Positions 30,401 to 34,656 of a stretch of DNA of 64,000 bases are shown in pieces. The position numbers and the translations under genes were made by a program. Below the pieces are notes generated by a model. The model ran no database searches and was not told the origin of the DNA. It saw only the letters and a program-made list of their open reading frames with translations. The DNA is from Gari tellinella (Eukaryota; Mollusca; Bivalvia; Cardiida; Psammobiidae), in assembly GCA_922989275.2 (NCBI GenBank), contig OV277861.1, positions 48,151,623 through 48,215,622 of the forward strand. Direction: 5' to 3'. Each line of letters opens with the position of its first letter. The stretch's first letter is position 1.

Positions 30401-33135
30401 ATACTGTTTGCAAATGTAATGAGTATATTATAAACAGATCAATGGTGTTGCATGAGTTAAACACTTTACCTAATATGCTAACCATTAAAGGAAAACAAAA
30501 AATAAAAATCTTACATTCCTGCTCTCTGGTCCATAGGCCCCATCCAAACCAAAACTCTGTTCCTACAAATATTATACAGCATTTAGACAATCATTTTACA
30601 AAGGAGATGTAGACAGTTTGGTGAATGGCGTTTTCTACACTGTTTATATCGGTCAAGTGTACTCTTCACAGACACACTGTTTGTATTATATGACATGCAT
30701 ACTCTTTGTAAGAAGTGCAATGCCCATTATGGGTTAAATGAATCCCCCAAAAAAACACAAAAGAAGTTTTATGGCAGATAACAACTTAATGCAAGACAAT
30801 GTACATGTATTACATCTGCAGTACTTTTGGACTGCATAAAGTAGTCATTTGTCATTACATATTGCCAAACTGATTTGATGAAAAGGTCACTGAACAGAAG
30901 TTTGTATCTAAATTTAAAACTTGAACATGCACATGTACAAAGTCATGTATTATGAAATGTACTTAAGAATTTAGACTCATTAAAGACATACTCGCCTATA
31001 TTAAAAATGTTGAAAAATAAAATTCTTAAATACCTTGATTATTATATATTTTTTGATTTGCAATACATTTATTACCATAAAAATGAATTTTGAAAAGTTC
31101 TCATTGGTAAATTATGTAAAATATAGTCCTTTCCGTACAGGCACTGTTTCAAGATTTGAAAAAACTGTCCCGAGTAGAAGTTCTTGTAGAAATTATGTTT
31201 ATGTTTTTATCAGCAGCACTGTAAATGCTTTAAGTAACTAAAACTTTATTTAATGATGTTGTATTCACATACACTCATATATTTACCAATTTAAGCAACT
31301 ATTGGATGAATATTTCTCATTTTTAGGTCAACAGAGACCCAATTTGGCTATTGGGGGAGGTATATTTTCTGCATAAAATCTAAGGGGGTAGGGTTAGAAA
31401 TTTGACCATATTTCATAAATGAACAACGCGACACCTAGGTTTCTTTACACCATTTGATAAGAAATACTTTAACCTAGATGCCTAGAAAGTTTAAAGAATT
31501 TCCATTGGATTTTTTTTACATAATTGATGTTTTTGTGAGACATTGACAAGAAAAAATGTCTTATTTTTCCGGTTTTCAGCATTCATTTTAGCCCAAAAGC
31601 TCATTAAAAACACCAGAAAGAGCTTTAAAAAGTTTATTTCACACTTGCTTGTGATGAGTGAATGCTAGAAACTTAAAAAGTGTACTAGAAATATGTTTTT
31701 GTGTAGTAATATAAGTGCATTTGTCCCTTATGACGTTTTCTGCTCTGACAATGAGCAAATGCGGCAAACGTCACACTTTTCAAAGCCAGCTAGAGCTGAA
31801 TAAAGCATTGCAACCCCCAATTTTTATTTTAGCAATTTGCTTATATATACCTTAATTCAACTTGTAGAACTTTTCATGAGATTCTGTTGAATTTTTCAAA
31901 TACGCAAGTATCCCTTTAAGTCATTATTAATGAATACATGTAGTATGTAGTATGTACTGACAATTAGATGGCTTAATAGATAAATTGATGAAGAATGGTC
32001 AGGCAGTTTACCTACTTTTGAAATCTCTGAATTGAATTTTTTTTGTGTGCAAACTCTACATTCATTTGAAAGTATGATACAAGCAAGAGTTGAATAACCA
32101 AGACAAGGCATAGTCCTTTGACATTTTAACCCTTTACTCCATTGCCTGTTTCTAGTTTTGAAAATACAGTTATCGCTGAAAGCAGGTTGAAAGTAAAGCA
32201 GAATGTGCCTTAGGCACATTCTGCTTTACTTTCAGTCTGCTTTCAGCCACAACCTGCTAGGAAATAAAAAATCTTTGTTATGATGCATATTCATAATTGT
32301 ACAAAGTGGAACTTGTTTCTTCAGTAGAGAAATAAATGAGTAAAAAGGTGTCTTTATGGAGTATCGTCAATTCTCGTAATCTCGTGGTTTCTCATAATCT
32401 CGTGTCTTACAAAAACAGATTAAATGGACACTCCTGACATCCAGAAATATATCAACGCTTTTCCTCCGATACATTTATGTTTGAAAATGTTGTAAGGATA
32501 AATAATTCATCAATTGGGTTTGAGTTATTTTTTTTCGAAATTTCACATGTAAAACGTGTTGGATATTGTAATTAATTTAATACTAGTGCATAGTTAAATC
32601 TAAATAAACAAACAAAAATTGATGCCACAGACGCAGAAATTGTCCATATGATAGATTTAAATTGACTCTAAAAACAGTTATCTGAACTGAAGAATTTATC
32701 CCCTCCATAGCAACAAACGTTGACAACCAATCAGAAGGCCCGAGAATATGAGAAACATTTGACTCGTTCAGATCATGCAGGGAGGTGTATTCAAACATAG
32801 AACTGACCTAGATATTATTTATTATCATTATTTTTATGGATGTTATACTTTATTCGGAGTTTCAACTGTTTTTTAAGCCACAAAGAAGAATGCTTAAAAG
32901 CAATGTATGTGCTTTATATATAGTCTAAGGCTTAGCCACACGAGAATAGGAGACAACAGGATAATGGGTTAAGTACCATAATTTTAAATCCATTTTTTTT
33001 TAGATATTTTACCTTTCCAGCATCAATAATGACCTTGTCCCCTCCAGCCTTTACATGTATCTTTGCTCCCTTCTTCACCTCCTCTGGGGTCAAGGGTCGA
33101 CATCTTGCAACCACTTTCACTGCCACTGATTCTGG
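6409..33135 (-). CDS. Divergent kinesin-like motor protein gene (17 exons seen, partial)
   Basis: Seventeen minus-strand exons (listed separately, numbered 5' to 3' among those seen) join in phase into 511 codons. Exons 1-11 (about 310 residues) form a kinesin motor: start [15 protein letters not shown]-loop GACGSGKS, '[17 protein letters not shown]', [25 protein letters not shown] and a neck-proximal [13 protein letters not shown]. Exons 12-17 are charged and heptad-like, so probably a coiled-coil stalk. Kinesins couple ATP hydrolysis to movement on microtubules. Here the P-loop is intact, but the switch I motif (usually NxxSSRSH) and switch II motif (usually DLAGSE) are replaced by [14 protein letters not shown] and DTAGFD, so motor activity is uncertain. 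The first coding exon and the 3' end were not found. Introns are packed with MITEs, and an LTR element sits antisense between exons 9 and 10. Confidence 0.85.
6522..6805. repeat. 44-bp minisatellite
   Basis: Six head-to-tail 44-bp units (ccttccctggatctaccacc...) plus a partial seventh, some with the variant ccttccccagatct. It lies in the intron, only about 50 bp upstream of the acceptor of kinesin exon 17. The long plus-strand frames through it are a by-product of the repeat. Confidence 0.95.
6934..6990. repeat. Fragment of the family T palindrome end
   Basis: TTCTTATTATTATTATCATC then cttcgcttcatcaagaatgatgattatgag, the same end sequence as at 33918-34352 and 60890-61020. Confidence 0.6.
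7108..7300. repeat. Family D MITE, diverged or short copy
   Basis: Contains a shortened AAACAGTGTAGACCC/GGGTCTACACTGTTTG hairpin and the right-hand family D block 'aatggactagaa...ggaattgtccatt...gtttcgggtgtgaatgagt'. TTAA at the left is weak. Confidence 0.6.
7341..7554 (-). repeat. Family A MITE
   Basis: Inverse orientation. Core CTTAAAGCAGGAGGAAAGTA with its complement, right end AGGCTATGGGATAAC. Ends are degraded, so no TTAA pair. Lies just downstream of kinesin exon 16 in the intron. Confidence 0.85.
7612..7754 (-). CDS. Kinesin-like gene, exon 16 of those seen
   Basis: 143 nt, entered with two bases completing a Gly codon from exon 15. Acceptor ttttcag, donor GTGAGT. Encodes a highly charged stretch ([12 protein letters not shown] ... 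EEKQQLEKD) with leucine spacing of a coiled coil. Confidence 0.88.
7952..8103. repeat. Family I palindromic MITE
   Basis: Near-perfect foldback: arms of TTGAGTTGAGTCTGAGATCA, then CAAGCATTTGATTGGTCAGA, around tttgagcttttgcaaaagc, ending TTATAACCTTGGAC. Related copies at 54514-54662 and 55168-55308 share the GGTCCAAGGTTATA end. Confidence 0.8.
8356..8474 (-). repeat. Family A MITE, core-deleted
   Basis: Right half intact (cattctgctttactttcaac ... atgggggaaagggttaa), but most of the left hairpin arm is missing: aagcaggctt jumps to gaggcacattc. Confidence 0.75.
8520..8616 (-). CDS. Kinesin-like gene, exon 15 of those seen
   Basis: 97 nt, acceptor gctcctag, donor GTTAGA. Encodes [20 protein letters not shown] and continues [12 protein letters not shown]; coiled-coil-like. 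Ends after the first base of a codon, which matches exon 16. Confidence 0.88.
8658..8861. repeat. Family B MITE (pogo/Tigger-like ends)
   Basis: Starts CAGTAAAACCTCTCTATTAC after TA and ends ...GAGATGTTTCACTG before TA: a TA duplication and CAGT ends as in pogo/Tigger elements. The centre is the hairpin CTTAAAGCAAGGTGAAAGTA and complement. Only 204 bp, so non-autonomous. Confidence 0.8.
8942..9147. repeat. Family F MITE, complete (piggyBac-like ends)
   Basis: Best copy of the family: 206 bp flanked by TTAA (8938-8941, 9148-9151), ends CCCTTAGCCCGCCA and TGGCAGGCTAAGGG. The core is an almost perfect hairpin, CAAACAGCTTGGATCCGGAT and complement, around GACGCCGAGTTACTCGGCGTC. TTAA plus CCCTT..CTGCC-type ends resemble piggyBac-like elements. 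Confidence 0.85.
9370..9493. repeat. Family N MITE, right half
   Basis: Contains the hairpin right arm 'tttaagctgtttgcaaatg' and the end ttgttgtagagagggagcactg shared with 50965-51270. Confidence 0.6.
9649..9741. repeat. Family E MITE, right half
   Basis: Begins in the centre (attctaatgaatagtgacac), then catagggtttaatgcag and the end tactccccttattgggagctctg. The left half is absent. Confidence 0.7.
9768..12153 (+). mobile_element. J element: pearl-like tandem-repeat element, GCTCGAC hairpin type
   Basis: Starts AACAACAACTTAAACATAC, then repeats a ~150-bp unit (aagggcaataactctgaaat ... gagttgcccttttgatact ... ttttaagtaaataaaa) about eight times. It ends with a gacgcagacgctgacgcag block and the hairpin TAGCTCGACTTTTTCG...GTCGAGC followed by CTAA. 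It shares the L-element plan (tandem core, purine-rich GACG block, terminal hairpin, CTAA) but not the sequence. A second transposon (10992-12021) is inserted in its last unit. The short minus-strand frames here are repeat artefacts. Confidence 0.75.
10992..12021. mobile_element. Non-autonomous DNA transposon with GTAGCT ends, nested in J element
   Basis: Flanked by 5-bp ACCTT duplications (10987-10991, 12022-12026), it splits the otherwise continuous J unit 'atggataccttTGATAG'. Ends are CAGGGGTGTAGCTTGGCC and GGAAGCTACGCCAATG. Inside, a block with GGGGGCATGCTCCCCCG and a downstream 'tagtctct' segment occurs twice (near 11048 and 11770). Marine-invertebrate elements with GGCGTAGCT ends are familiar, but I cannot assign the superfamily. 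No transposase frame. Confidence 0.75.
12207..12450 (-). repeat. Family A MITE
   Basis: Flanked by TTAA (12203-12206 and 12451-12454). Left end diverged (CCCTTTCCCTCATAGAAGCG), right end GGCTATGGGGTAAAGGG. Core hairpin partly degraded. Confidence 0.85.
12491..12580 (-). CDS. Kinesin-like gene, exon 14 of those seen
   Basis: 90 nt, phase 0, acceptor ctgtag, donor GTAGGA. Encodes [20 protein letters not shown] and further KIQNLQ-type residues; stalk. Confidence 0.88.
12685..12889. repeat. Family B MITE, complete
   Basis: TA on both sides; CAGTAGAACCTGTCTATAAC to AGAGAGGTTTTACTG. Hairpin core GCTTAAAGCAAGGTGACAGT with perfect complement around gctcctttaggagc. 205 bp. Confidence 0.85.
13046..13472 (-). 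repeat. Family A MITE split by a SINE
   Basis: The right part (cttaaagcagactgaagtga ... aggctatggagcaattgg then TTAA) and a left piece (ttctactttatacagtcatg) flank the 13099-13338 insertion. Confidence 0.7.
13099..13338 (+). mobile_element. SINE/LINE 3' end with (TAA)n tail
   Basis: Inserted in a family A copy with ATTTC on both sides (13094-13098, 13339-13343). Carries the widespread invertebrate tail 'aagagcgctatataaatctgg' followed by TATAATAATAATAATAA. The 5' part is not a clear tRNA. Confidence 0.6.
13538..13602. repeat. Family I MITE half
   Basis: aaggttataaaactgcttga gaacgatctcagaatcaact: one arm of the family I palindrome only. Confidence 0.55.
13650..13754 (-). CDS. Kinesin-like gene, exon 13 of those seen
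   Basis: 105 nt, phase 0, acceptor ccacag, donor GTCAGT. Encodes [20 protein letters not shown] then [15 protein letters not shown]; strongly coiled-coil-like. Confidence 0.9.
14196..14397. repeat. Family B MITE, complete
   Basis: TA flanks; ends CATACAAACCTC-type and GGTTTTTACTG. Hairpin arms GGAAGGTGACAGTAAAACAG are perfect complements, although they differ from other copies by a shared C-to-G change in both arms. Confidence 0.8.
14438..14545 (-). CDS. Kinesin-like gene, exon 12 of those seen
   Basis: 108 nt, phase 0, acceptor tttcag, donor GTTAGT. Encodes [20 protein letters not shown] and [16 protein letters not shown]; the segment after the motor neck, starting a coiled coil. Confidence 0.9.
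14648..14873 (+). repeat. Family A MITE, forward reference copy
   Basis: Flanked by CTAA and TTAA. Reads CCCATTACCCCATAGCC, tttctagttttgaa, the hairpin CACTTAAAGCAGGTTGAAAG ... GCGCCTTAAGGCGC ... CTGTTTTAAGC, accatctgctagaat, aaatatttcttatg, cagtggaggaataaa and the end GGGGTAATGGG. The palindromic core is about 75 bp. This family occurs about 35 times in the window in both orientations. TTAA duplication and CCC ends suggest a piggyBac-type origin (see nested copies at 22125 and 53870). Confidence 0.9.
15114..15354. repeat. Family D MITE, complete
   Basis: TTAA flanks (15110-15113, 15355-15358). CCCTTTGAACCCTAGTCCCG to TTCAGGGAGGAAAGAA. Core hairpin AACAGTGAAGGCCCAGATCA around GAGGGCTCCgaagGGAGCCCTC. 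Confidence 0.85.
15654..15857. repeat. Family B MITE, complete
   Basis: TA flanks; CAGTAAAACCTCTCTAATAT to AGAGGGGTTTTACAG; hairpin CTTAAAGCAAGATGAAAGTA. Ends only 24 bp from the donor of kinesin exon 11. Confidence 0.85.
15882..16019 (-). CDS. Kinesin-like gene, exon 11 of those seen
   Basis: 138 nt, phase 0, acceptor atttcag, donor GTAAGT. Encodes [20 protein letters not shown] then [20 protein letters not shown] and KVKLNL: the end of the motor core (ESLGGN..T is the kinesin 'DSLGGN..T' block; [12 protein letters not shown] the '..LRFA.RAK.IKN' helix) and the neck. Confidence 0.92.
16129..16222. repeat. Isolated hairpin related to the A/B core
   Basis: GACAGGTGGCTACTTAAATC and its complement GAAGTAGCCACTTGTC, loop near atgctcccaaaacattc. 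Same plan as the A and B cores, but neither set of ends is attached. Confidence 0.6.
16325..16555 (-). repeat. Family A MITE
   Basis: Inverse copy; TTAA at left (cattaaaatgcctttttacg), right end acggggtaatgggtcaa. Hairpin centre TGTGCCGTAAGGCACA. Confidence 0.85.
16612..16708 (-). CDS. Kinesin-like gene, exon 10 of those seen
   Basis: 97 nt, acceptor tttacag, donor GTACTT. Encodes [20 protein letters not shown] and [12 protein letters not shown]. The LxxLxNVIxAL helix and the P-Y-R-D-S-K-L-T-R signature are kinesin hallmarks. First base completes a Gly codon from exon 9. Confidence 0.95.
16885..17125 (+). repeat. Family A MITE
   Basis: TTAA at left (16881-16884), ACCATTACCCCATAGCCTG start, end tatggagtaaagggg. 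Hairpin centre TGTGCCTTTAGACACA. Confidence 0.85.
17196..17429 (+). repeat. 5' long terminal repeat
   Basis: 234 bp, TG...CA ends. Differs from the 3' LTR by a single T/G at about 17341. Confidence 0.97.
17480..17833 (+). pseudogene. gag N-terminal part, frame-broken
   Basis: Opens 50 bp after the LTR with [20 protein letters not shown], a pattern common at the start of Gypsy gag ([15 protein letters not shown]). The frame ends at a TGA at 17831-17833. The rest of gag continues in another frame at about 17815, so a small indel or deletion separates them. I do not reconstruct the joined reading. Confidence 0.85.
17754..20579 (+). pseudogene. gag-pol polyprotein, main open frame (941 codons)
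   Basis: Order by residue: end of gag with a CX2CX4HX4C zinc knuckle ([14 protein letters not shown]) at about 150-163; aspartic protease with DSGAD at about 213; reverse transcriptase at about 340-520 with [10 protein letters not shown] in place of YxDD; RNase H with DASS, KEC and TDHKP; integrase zinc-binding HHCC (H-x-GHLG ... CEFCQKH) near 850-890. The frame ends within the integrase core after an A-rich run at 20515-20524, and the catalytic part continues in another frame. The RT and RNase H portions look intact. The ATG at 17754 is only the first in this frame, not the true start. Confidence 0.92.
20530..21030 (+). pseudogene. Integrase catalytic core, shifted frame
   Basis: Carries the three acidic integrase positions: [16 protein letters not shown] and the Glu of NGEAESAVK, then the usual [10 protein letters not shown] and AEMMLGRK block. 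After GRKIKL the sequence leaves the family pattern within a few codons and the PPT follows about 130 bp later, so the C-terminal integrase region typical of these elements is missing. Confidence 0.85.
21045..21278 (+). repeat. 3' long terminal repeat
   Basis: 234 bp, one mismatch to the 5' LTR; preceded by the purine tract AAAGGGGAGG and followed by ATTAC. Confidence 0.97.
21332..21374 (-). CDS. Kinesin-like gene, exon 9 of those seen (43 nt)
   Basis: Acceptor ctacacag, donor GTGAGT. Encodes [14 protein letters not shown] with split codons at both ends that match exons 8 and 10. It is the segment directly after the switch II position and is very unlike the canonical kinesin loop. The 3' LTR ends just downstream of its donor. 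Confidence 0.85.
21396..21587. repeat. Family E MITE
   Basis: CAGGGCTCCAGATAAGAGGG to CCTATCTGGAGCTCTG around TAAGAATCGTCTCgaaGAGACGATTCTA. AAAAC occurs on both flanks. Begins 21 bp upstream of the exon 9 acceptor. Confidence 0.85.
22125..22367 (-). repeat. Family A MITE nested in a B-type hairpin
   Basis: 243 bp with TTAA at both sides (22121-22124, 22368-22371). Outside it, 'tcatcttgcTTTAA' and 'TTAAgcaatcatctgc' are the two halves of one B-type arm, and the left arm of that older element lies at 22035-22080. Removing the insert plus one TTAA restores the arm, so family A duplicates TTAA on insertion. Confidence 0.88.
22448..22719. repeat. Family H MITE
   Basis: CCCATTTTATGCGGGATACA, hairpin caaacagtttgatctgagatc, then ctgcagacgacattttaaaatgg and tacaatggg plus TTAA. 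Compared with 26043-26260 it has an extra ~55 bp (tatctatctatctcgatatt...) before the right end and a shortened hairpin. Confidence 0.8.
22740..22798 (-). CDS. Kinesin-like gene, exon 8 of those seen (59 nt, switch II)
   Basis: Found by reading frame and splice phase: donor GTAAAC, ends ...FVDTA plus one base that completes Gly with exon 9. Encodes [19 protein letters not shown]: a hydrophobic strand followed by D-T-A-G, at the place of canonical DLAGSE. The acceptor is ambiguous by 2 bp (gcag or gcagag); only the second keeps phase with exon 7. If the first is used, another exon must lie between 22800 and 23858. Confidence 0.75.
22870..23440. repeat. Family O repeat
   Basis: Shares long blocks with 27180-27640: taggatcttacatgagtg, gaagacgaatattagattct, cagaaat...ttgtttaca, gacaacctcattttcatag, aaccactagttatata. 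It contains a foldback, TTTATAAAACAAGTCTTTTA / TAAAAGACGAGTTTTATAAA. Nature unknown. Confidence 0.6.
23617..23805. repeat. Family E MITE
   Basis: CAGGGCTCCAGATAAGAGGG to CTTATCTGGAGCCTTG, flanked by TATCAG and CATCAG (one mismatch). Confidence 0.85.
23859..23978 (-). CDS. Kinesin-like gene, exon 7 of those seen (switch I region)
   Basis: 120 nt, acceptor gttgcag, donor GTACTA. Encodes [39 protein letters not shown]. 'GL.V.GL.E..V' and the R..GATDM helix are kinesin-like, but the S-S-R-S-H signature that follows N/DM in kinesins is not present. Confidence 0.92.
24191..24670. repeat. Family D MITE split by family F
   Basis: TTAA flanks (24187-24190, 24671-24674). Left half CTCATGGAGCCCTATTGATG ... 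gatcagggtctacactgttt; right half from about 24590 with aatggactagatataactgg. The 24363-24553 element separates them. Confidence 0.75.
24363..24553. repeat. Family F MITE nested in family D
   Basis: CCTTTTCACTCTGAATGACC to GAAACGGTGAAGGGG, left TTAA (24359-24362), right GTAA. Hairpin GCAAACAGTTTGGATCCTGA around gatgctgtgttacacggcatc. Confidence 0.75.
24675..24918 (-). repeat. Family A MITE
   Basis: TTAA flanks; it shares the left TTAA with the family D copy. Hairpin centre TGTGCCTTAAGGCACA, left arm start GGCTTAAAGCAGGCTGAAAG. Confidence 0.9.
25018..25097 (-). CDS. Kinesin-like gene, exon 6 of those seen
   Basis: 80 nt, acceptor gatcacag/ctgcag side, donor GTAAGT. Encodes [20 protein letters not shown] then QHPTKG: the kinesin 'iYNE.i.DLL.p' strand and '...p.kG' loop. 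Ends with two bases of a Leu codon. Confidence 0.92.
25129..25372 (-). repeat. Family A MITE
   Basis: TTAA flanks (25125-25128, 25373-25376). CCCATTACCCCATAAATACA to GGCTATGGGGTAATGGG, complete; begins 31 bp upstream of the exon 6 acceptor. Confidence 0.9.
25395..25562. repeat. Family E MITE, diverged
   Basis: CAGGGCTCTGGATGAGAAGG, hairpin TAAGAATCGTCTC...GATGATTCTAATGA, end cttgtctggggcac. Confidence 0.65.
25680..25873. repeat. Family E MITE, complete with 6-bp duplication
   Basis: CAGGGCTCCAGATAAGCGGG to CTTATCTGGAGCTCTG, flanked by CTACTG on both sides (25674-25679, 25874-25879). Centre TTAGAATCGTCTCTTCAAGA and complement, 'gtgttactactcatt'/'gagtagtgacaccat' further out. Confidence 0.9.
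26043..26260. repeat. Family H MITE, complete
   Basis: 218 bp, TTAA flanks (26039-26042, 26261-26264). CCCATTTTATGCGGGATACA to AGCATACAATGGG; hairpin TGATCTCAGATCAGGCC and complement; contains ctgcagacgacattttaaaa as in family F right sides. Confidence 0.85.
26296..26370 (-). CDS. Kinesin-like gene, exon 5 of those seen
   Basis: 75 nt, phase 0, acceptor tccag, donor GTAATC. Encodes [20 protein letters not shown] and VSYLE, matching the kinesin '..lF..i.......f.v.vSylEiYnE' segment. Confidence 0.92.
26887..27129 (+). repeat. Family A MITE
   Basis: TTAA left, TTGA right. CCCATTACACCACAGCTTGT start; hairpin centre TGTGCCTTAAGGCACA; end tatggggtaatggg. Confidence 0.88.
27180..27640. repeat. Family O repeat, second copy
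   Basis: Same blocks as 22870-23440 without the central foldback: gaacacgtatgttagattct, ccgacagaaat, tatgacaacctcatttgcat, aaccactagttatatacgag. Confidence 0.6.
27646..27708 (-). CDS. Kinesin-like gene, exon 4 of those seen (P-loop)
   Basis: 63 nt, phase 0, acceptor tttacag, donor GTAAGT. Encodes [20 protein letters not shown] plus Y; with the end of exon 3 it forms the nucleotide-binding loop GACGSGKS (GxxxxGKS), followed by the 'M.G....GiV...' region. The intron falls inside the P-loop. Confidence 0.95.
27935..29607 (+). mobile_element. J element, second copy
   Basis: Same start (AACAACAACTTAAAC...gacagtctacattcc), about ten ~150-bp units, the gacgcagacgctgacgcag block, and the hairpin GCTCGACTTTTTGAAAAAGTCGAGC then TAA, but without the inserted transposon seen at 10992-12021. 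Units near 28931-29380 are the most alike, pointing to recent local amplification. The long minus-strand frame over the units is an artefact. Confidence 0.78.
30091..30174 (-). CDS. Kinesin-like gene, exon 3 of those seen
   Basis: 84 nt, phase 0, acceptor gtttcag, donor GTAAGC. Encodes [20 protein letters not shown] then VTIMAYGA, the 'q..vy......v...l.G.N.ti.AYG' strand leading into the P-loop. Confidence 0.95.
30221..30456. repeat. Family G MITE, complete
   Basis: TTAA flanks (30217-30220, 30457-30460). CTCTTTCAGCATTACGTGAC to AATGGTGTTGCATGAG; hairpin CAAACAGTGTAGACCCTGAT around GAGGACTCCtacaGGAGCCCTC. Confidence 0.82.
30515..30562 (-). CDS. Kinesin-like gene, exon 2 of those seen (48 nt)
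   Basis: Phase 0, acceptor ttgtag, donor GTAAGA. Encodes [16 protein letters not shown], the kinesin 'F.FD.vf...s' block linking exons 1 and 3. Confidence 0.9.
30591..32125. other. Kinesin intron without recognised repeats or exons
   Basis: AT-rich sequence of the intron between exons 1 and 2. No splice-bounded frame resembling kinesin and none of the named families was found. The 68-codon plus-strand frame near 31035 is probably chance. Confidence 0.5.
32130..32362 (+). repeat. Family A MITE
   Basis: TTAA left; CCCTTTACTCCATTGCCTGT; hairpin centre TGTGCCTTAGGCACA; right end worn (tctttatggagtatc). Confidence 0.82.
33013..33135 (-). CDS. Kinesin-like gene, exon 1 of those seen (motor start)
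   Basis: 123 nt, acceptor attctag, donor GTAAAA, phase 0 at the end. Encodes [20 protein letters not shown] then [20 protein letters not shown]: the first motor strand (VxVxxRxRPL). There is no in-frame ATG before the acceptor, so an upstream exon carrying the start is expected between here and the transgelin gene; it was not identified. Confidence 0.93.
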
Positions 33136-33225
33136 CTAGAATTGTCAAATGATATTTTAACAGATTAGATAAACCTGATAACACAGATAGAACATTAAAT
33201 TGAACAATTTAAGACTTTCTTTCTG

Positions 33226-33420
33226 CAAGGCTCCAGAGTAAATTGAACAAATCCAACATTTTCTCACTCATTTCAGAACCAAATCCTATGGTGTTACTAC
33301 TTATTATGAGTAGTAACACCATAGGATAGTCATTAAAATCGTCTCTTCTAGTAACACCTAAGGTTTAATGCAGAAATAAAGATTTTAATTTCTGAAACAT
33401 TCCCCTTACCTAGAGCTCTG
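33226..33420. repeat. Family E MITE, rearranged centre
   Basis: CAAGGCTCCAGAGTAAATTG to CTTACCTAGAGCTCTG with TTTCTG duplications (33220-33225, 33421-33426). The middle has a second 'gagtagtaacaccatagga' segment and lost one hairpin arm. Confidence 0.85.
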
Positions 33421-33745
33421 TTTCTGTCGTTACTTGAAATATTAATTTTATAAGGGTTGTTTTGTTTGTTTATGTTTCAAATTAAGTGCACGTTTGTTTG
33501 CCCATGTGAGAAACTGTTAAATTGTATGCAATTTTTAGAAAAGCCAAAACAGTTGAAGCTATTGTTTTGTAATAATGAACATCATTTGCTACTGTAATCA
33601 AAACCATTACCAAAAGTGATGCTTTGAAACAAAATTAAGCAAATGATAACAATGATGAAAATTATTTAATCAGGGAGTAGTGTAGCCAGATTGAGTGTGG
33701 TCGGGTACAGGTACTTGGTGGAAAATCAATAAGTCTCGGATCAGA

Positions 33746-33820
33746 TGCCTCGGTAGCTCAGTGGTTAAGGTGCTGGCACAGTATGCCAGAGACACTGGGT
33801 TTGAGTCCAGATTGGGCCCC
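33746..33820 (+). mobile_element. tRNA-like head of a SINE
   Basis: A box TAGCTCAGTGG and B box GGTTTGAGTCC at tRNA spacing; anticodon stem-loop CTGGC-ACAGTAT-GCCAG. The acceptor stem does not close and the T stem lost a base, so this is a tRNA-derived repeat, not a working tRNA gene. Confidence 0.55.
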
Positions 33821-33917
33821 AATTTTTTCACCAGTCCTTTTACAGTACATTCATTGGTAATAGTTTTTGAGAAATGTTTGCAGTAAATCTAAAGGTCCCT
33901 TTTGTCCCTTTTTATTA

Positions 33918-34352
33918 CTTCTCTCCATAAAGATTGATGATTATTCATGAGAAGGAGCACTTATGAGGCACACCAGGGACTGAACCCGGCTGGTCACTAC
34001 ACAGACTAACCAGTCGTAATGCTATCCCAAAATCCTTAGCGCCAAGGCGGGAAGCAATTTTTAAAGTCTTTGGTTTGACTCAGCCGGGGATCTAACCACC
34101 TTTATAGCTCAAGTGGTAGAGCATCCGCTTGCAGTGCAGGAGGTCGTGGGTTCAATCCCCTGCTGAGTCCAACCAAAGACTTCAAAATTAGTAGTAATGG
34201 TTTCCCTCCTTGGCACTCAGGATTTAGGGTTAGCATTACGGCTGGTTAATCGGTGTCAGGATAAAGTGTCACTGGCTGGGTAAAGTCCCTGGTGCGCCTC
34301 ATAAGTGCCCTTTCTAGTAAGCATCAATCTTGATGGAGACAGGTAATAATAA
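33918..34352. repeat. Family T long palindrome with tRNA-like centre
   Basis: About 435 bp. The left arm (ccataaagattgatgattat ... cactTATGAGGCaCaCCAGGGACt ... taaccagtcgtaatgct) is matched inversely by the right arm (agcattacggctggttaa ... agtccctggtgcgcctcata ... catcaatcttgatggaga). An inner inverted pair, GTCTTTGGTTTGACTCAGC / GCTGAGTCCAACCAAAGAC, encloses the tRNA-like 34098-34172. Related arms at 60890-61020 and 6934-6990. Confidence 0.75.
34098..34172 (+). mobile_element. tRNA-like sequence inside family T
   Basis: TAGCTCAAGTGGTAGAGC (A box) and GGGTTCAATCCCC (B box); loop TTGCAGT could present a GCA anticodon, but the stem has a mismatch. Promoter-like RNA polymerase III boxes in a DNA-transposon-like palindrome. 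A second, inverse tRNA-like segment (A box on the minus strand) lies at about 34375-34410. Confidence 0.5.
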
Positions 34353-34656
34353 TAAGAAGAAGCTGTGACCTCCCTACCTGCAAGCGGCTGCTCTACCACT
34401 GAGCTATGCAGCAGGTTGTGTTTTGTCTTTTGGAATGGGCCATGCTTTTCCCCACCTGTTGTTCTTTTTTGCACGACAAAAAATGAAAGGCAGTGGCTAG
34501 ACGTCCGGAACCGGACGGCTAGCCCACCCTCACAGTGTAGGCTAGTCGTCCGGTTCCTGAACTTGAAGTCTAGCCTACACTGTGAGGGTGGGCTAGCCGT
34601 CCGGTATAGATTTTCTTCAGAGATTATACTGCCTTGTACGTGGGTTAATGCCTGGA

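Noticed and set aside
31035..31241. 68-codon plus-strand frame in the kinesin intron
   Set aside because: AT-rich, no resemblance to a known protein, no splice context.
33746..33820. Functional tRNA-Thr gene
   Set aside because: A and B boxes and anticodon stem are present, but acceptor and T stems do not pair; treated as a tRNA-derived repeat.
34098..34172. Functional tRNA-Cys gene (GCA loop)
   Set aside because: Anticodon stem has a mismatch and the sequence sits in a repeated palindrome.
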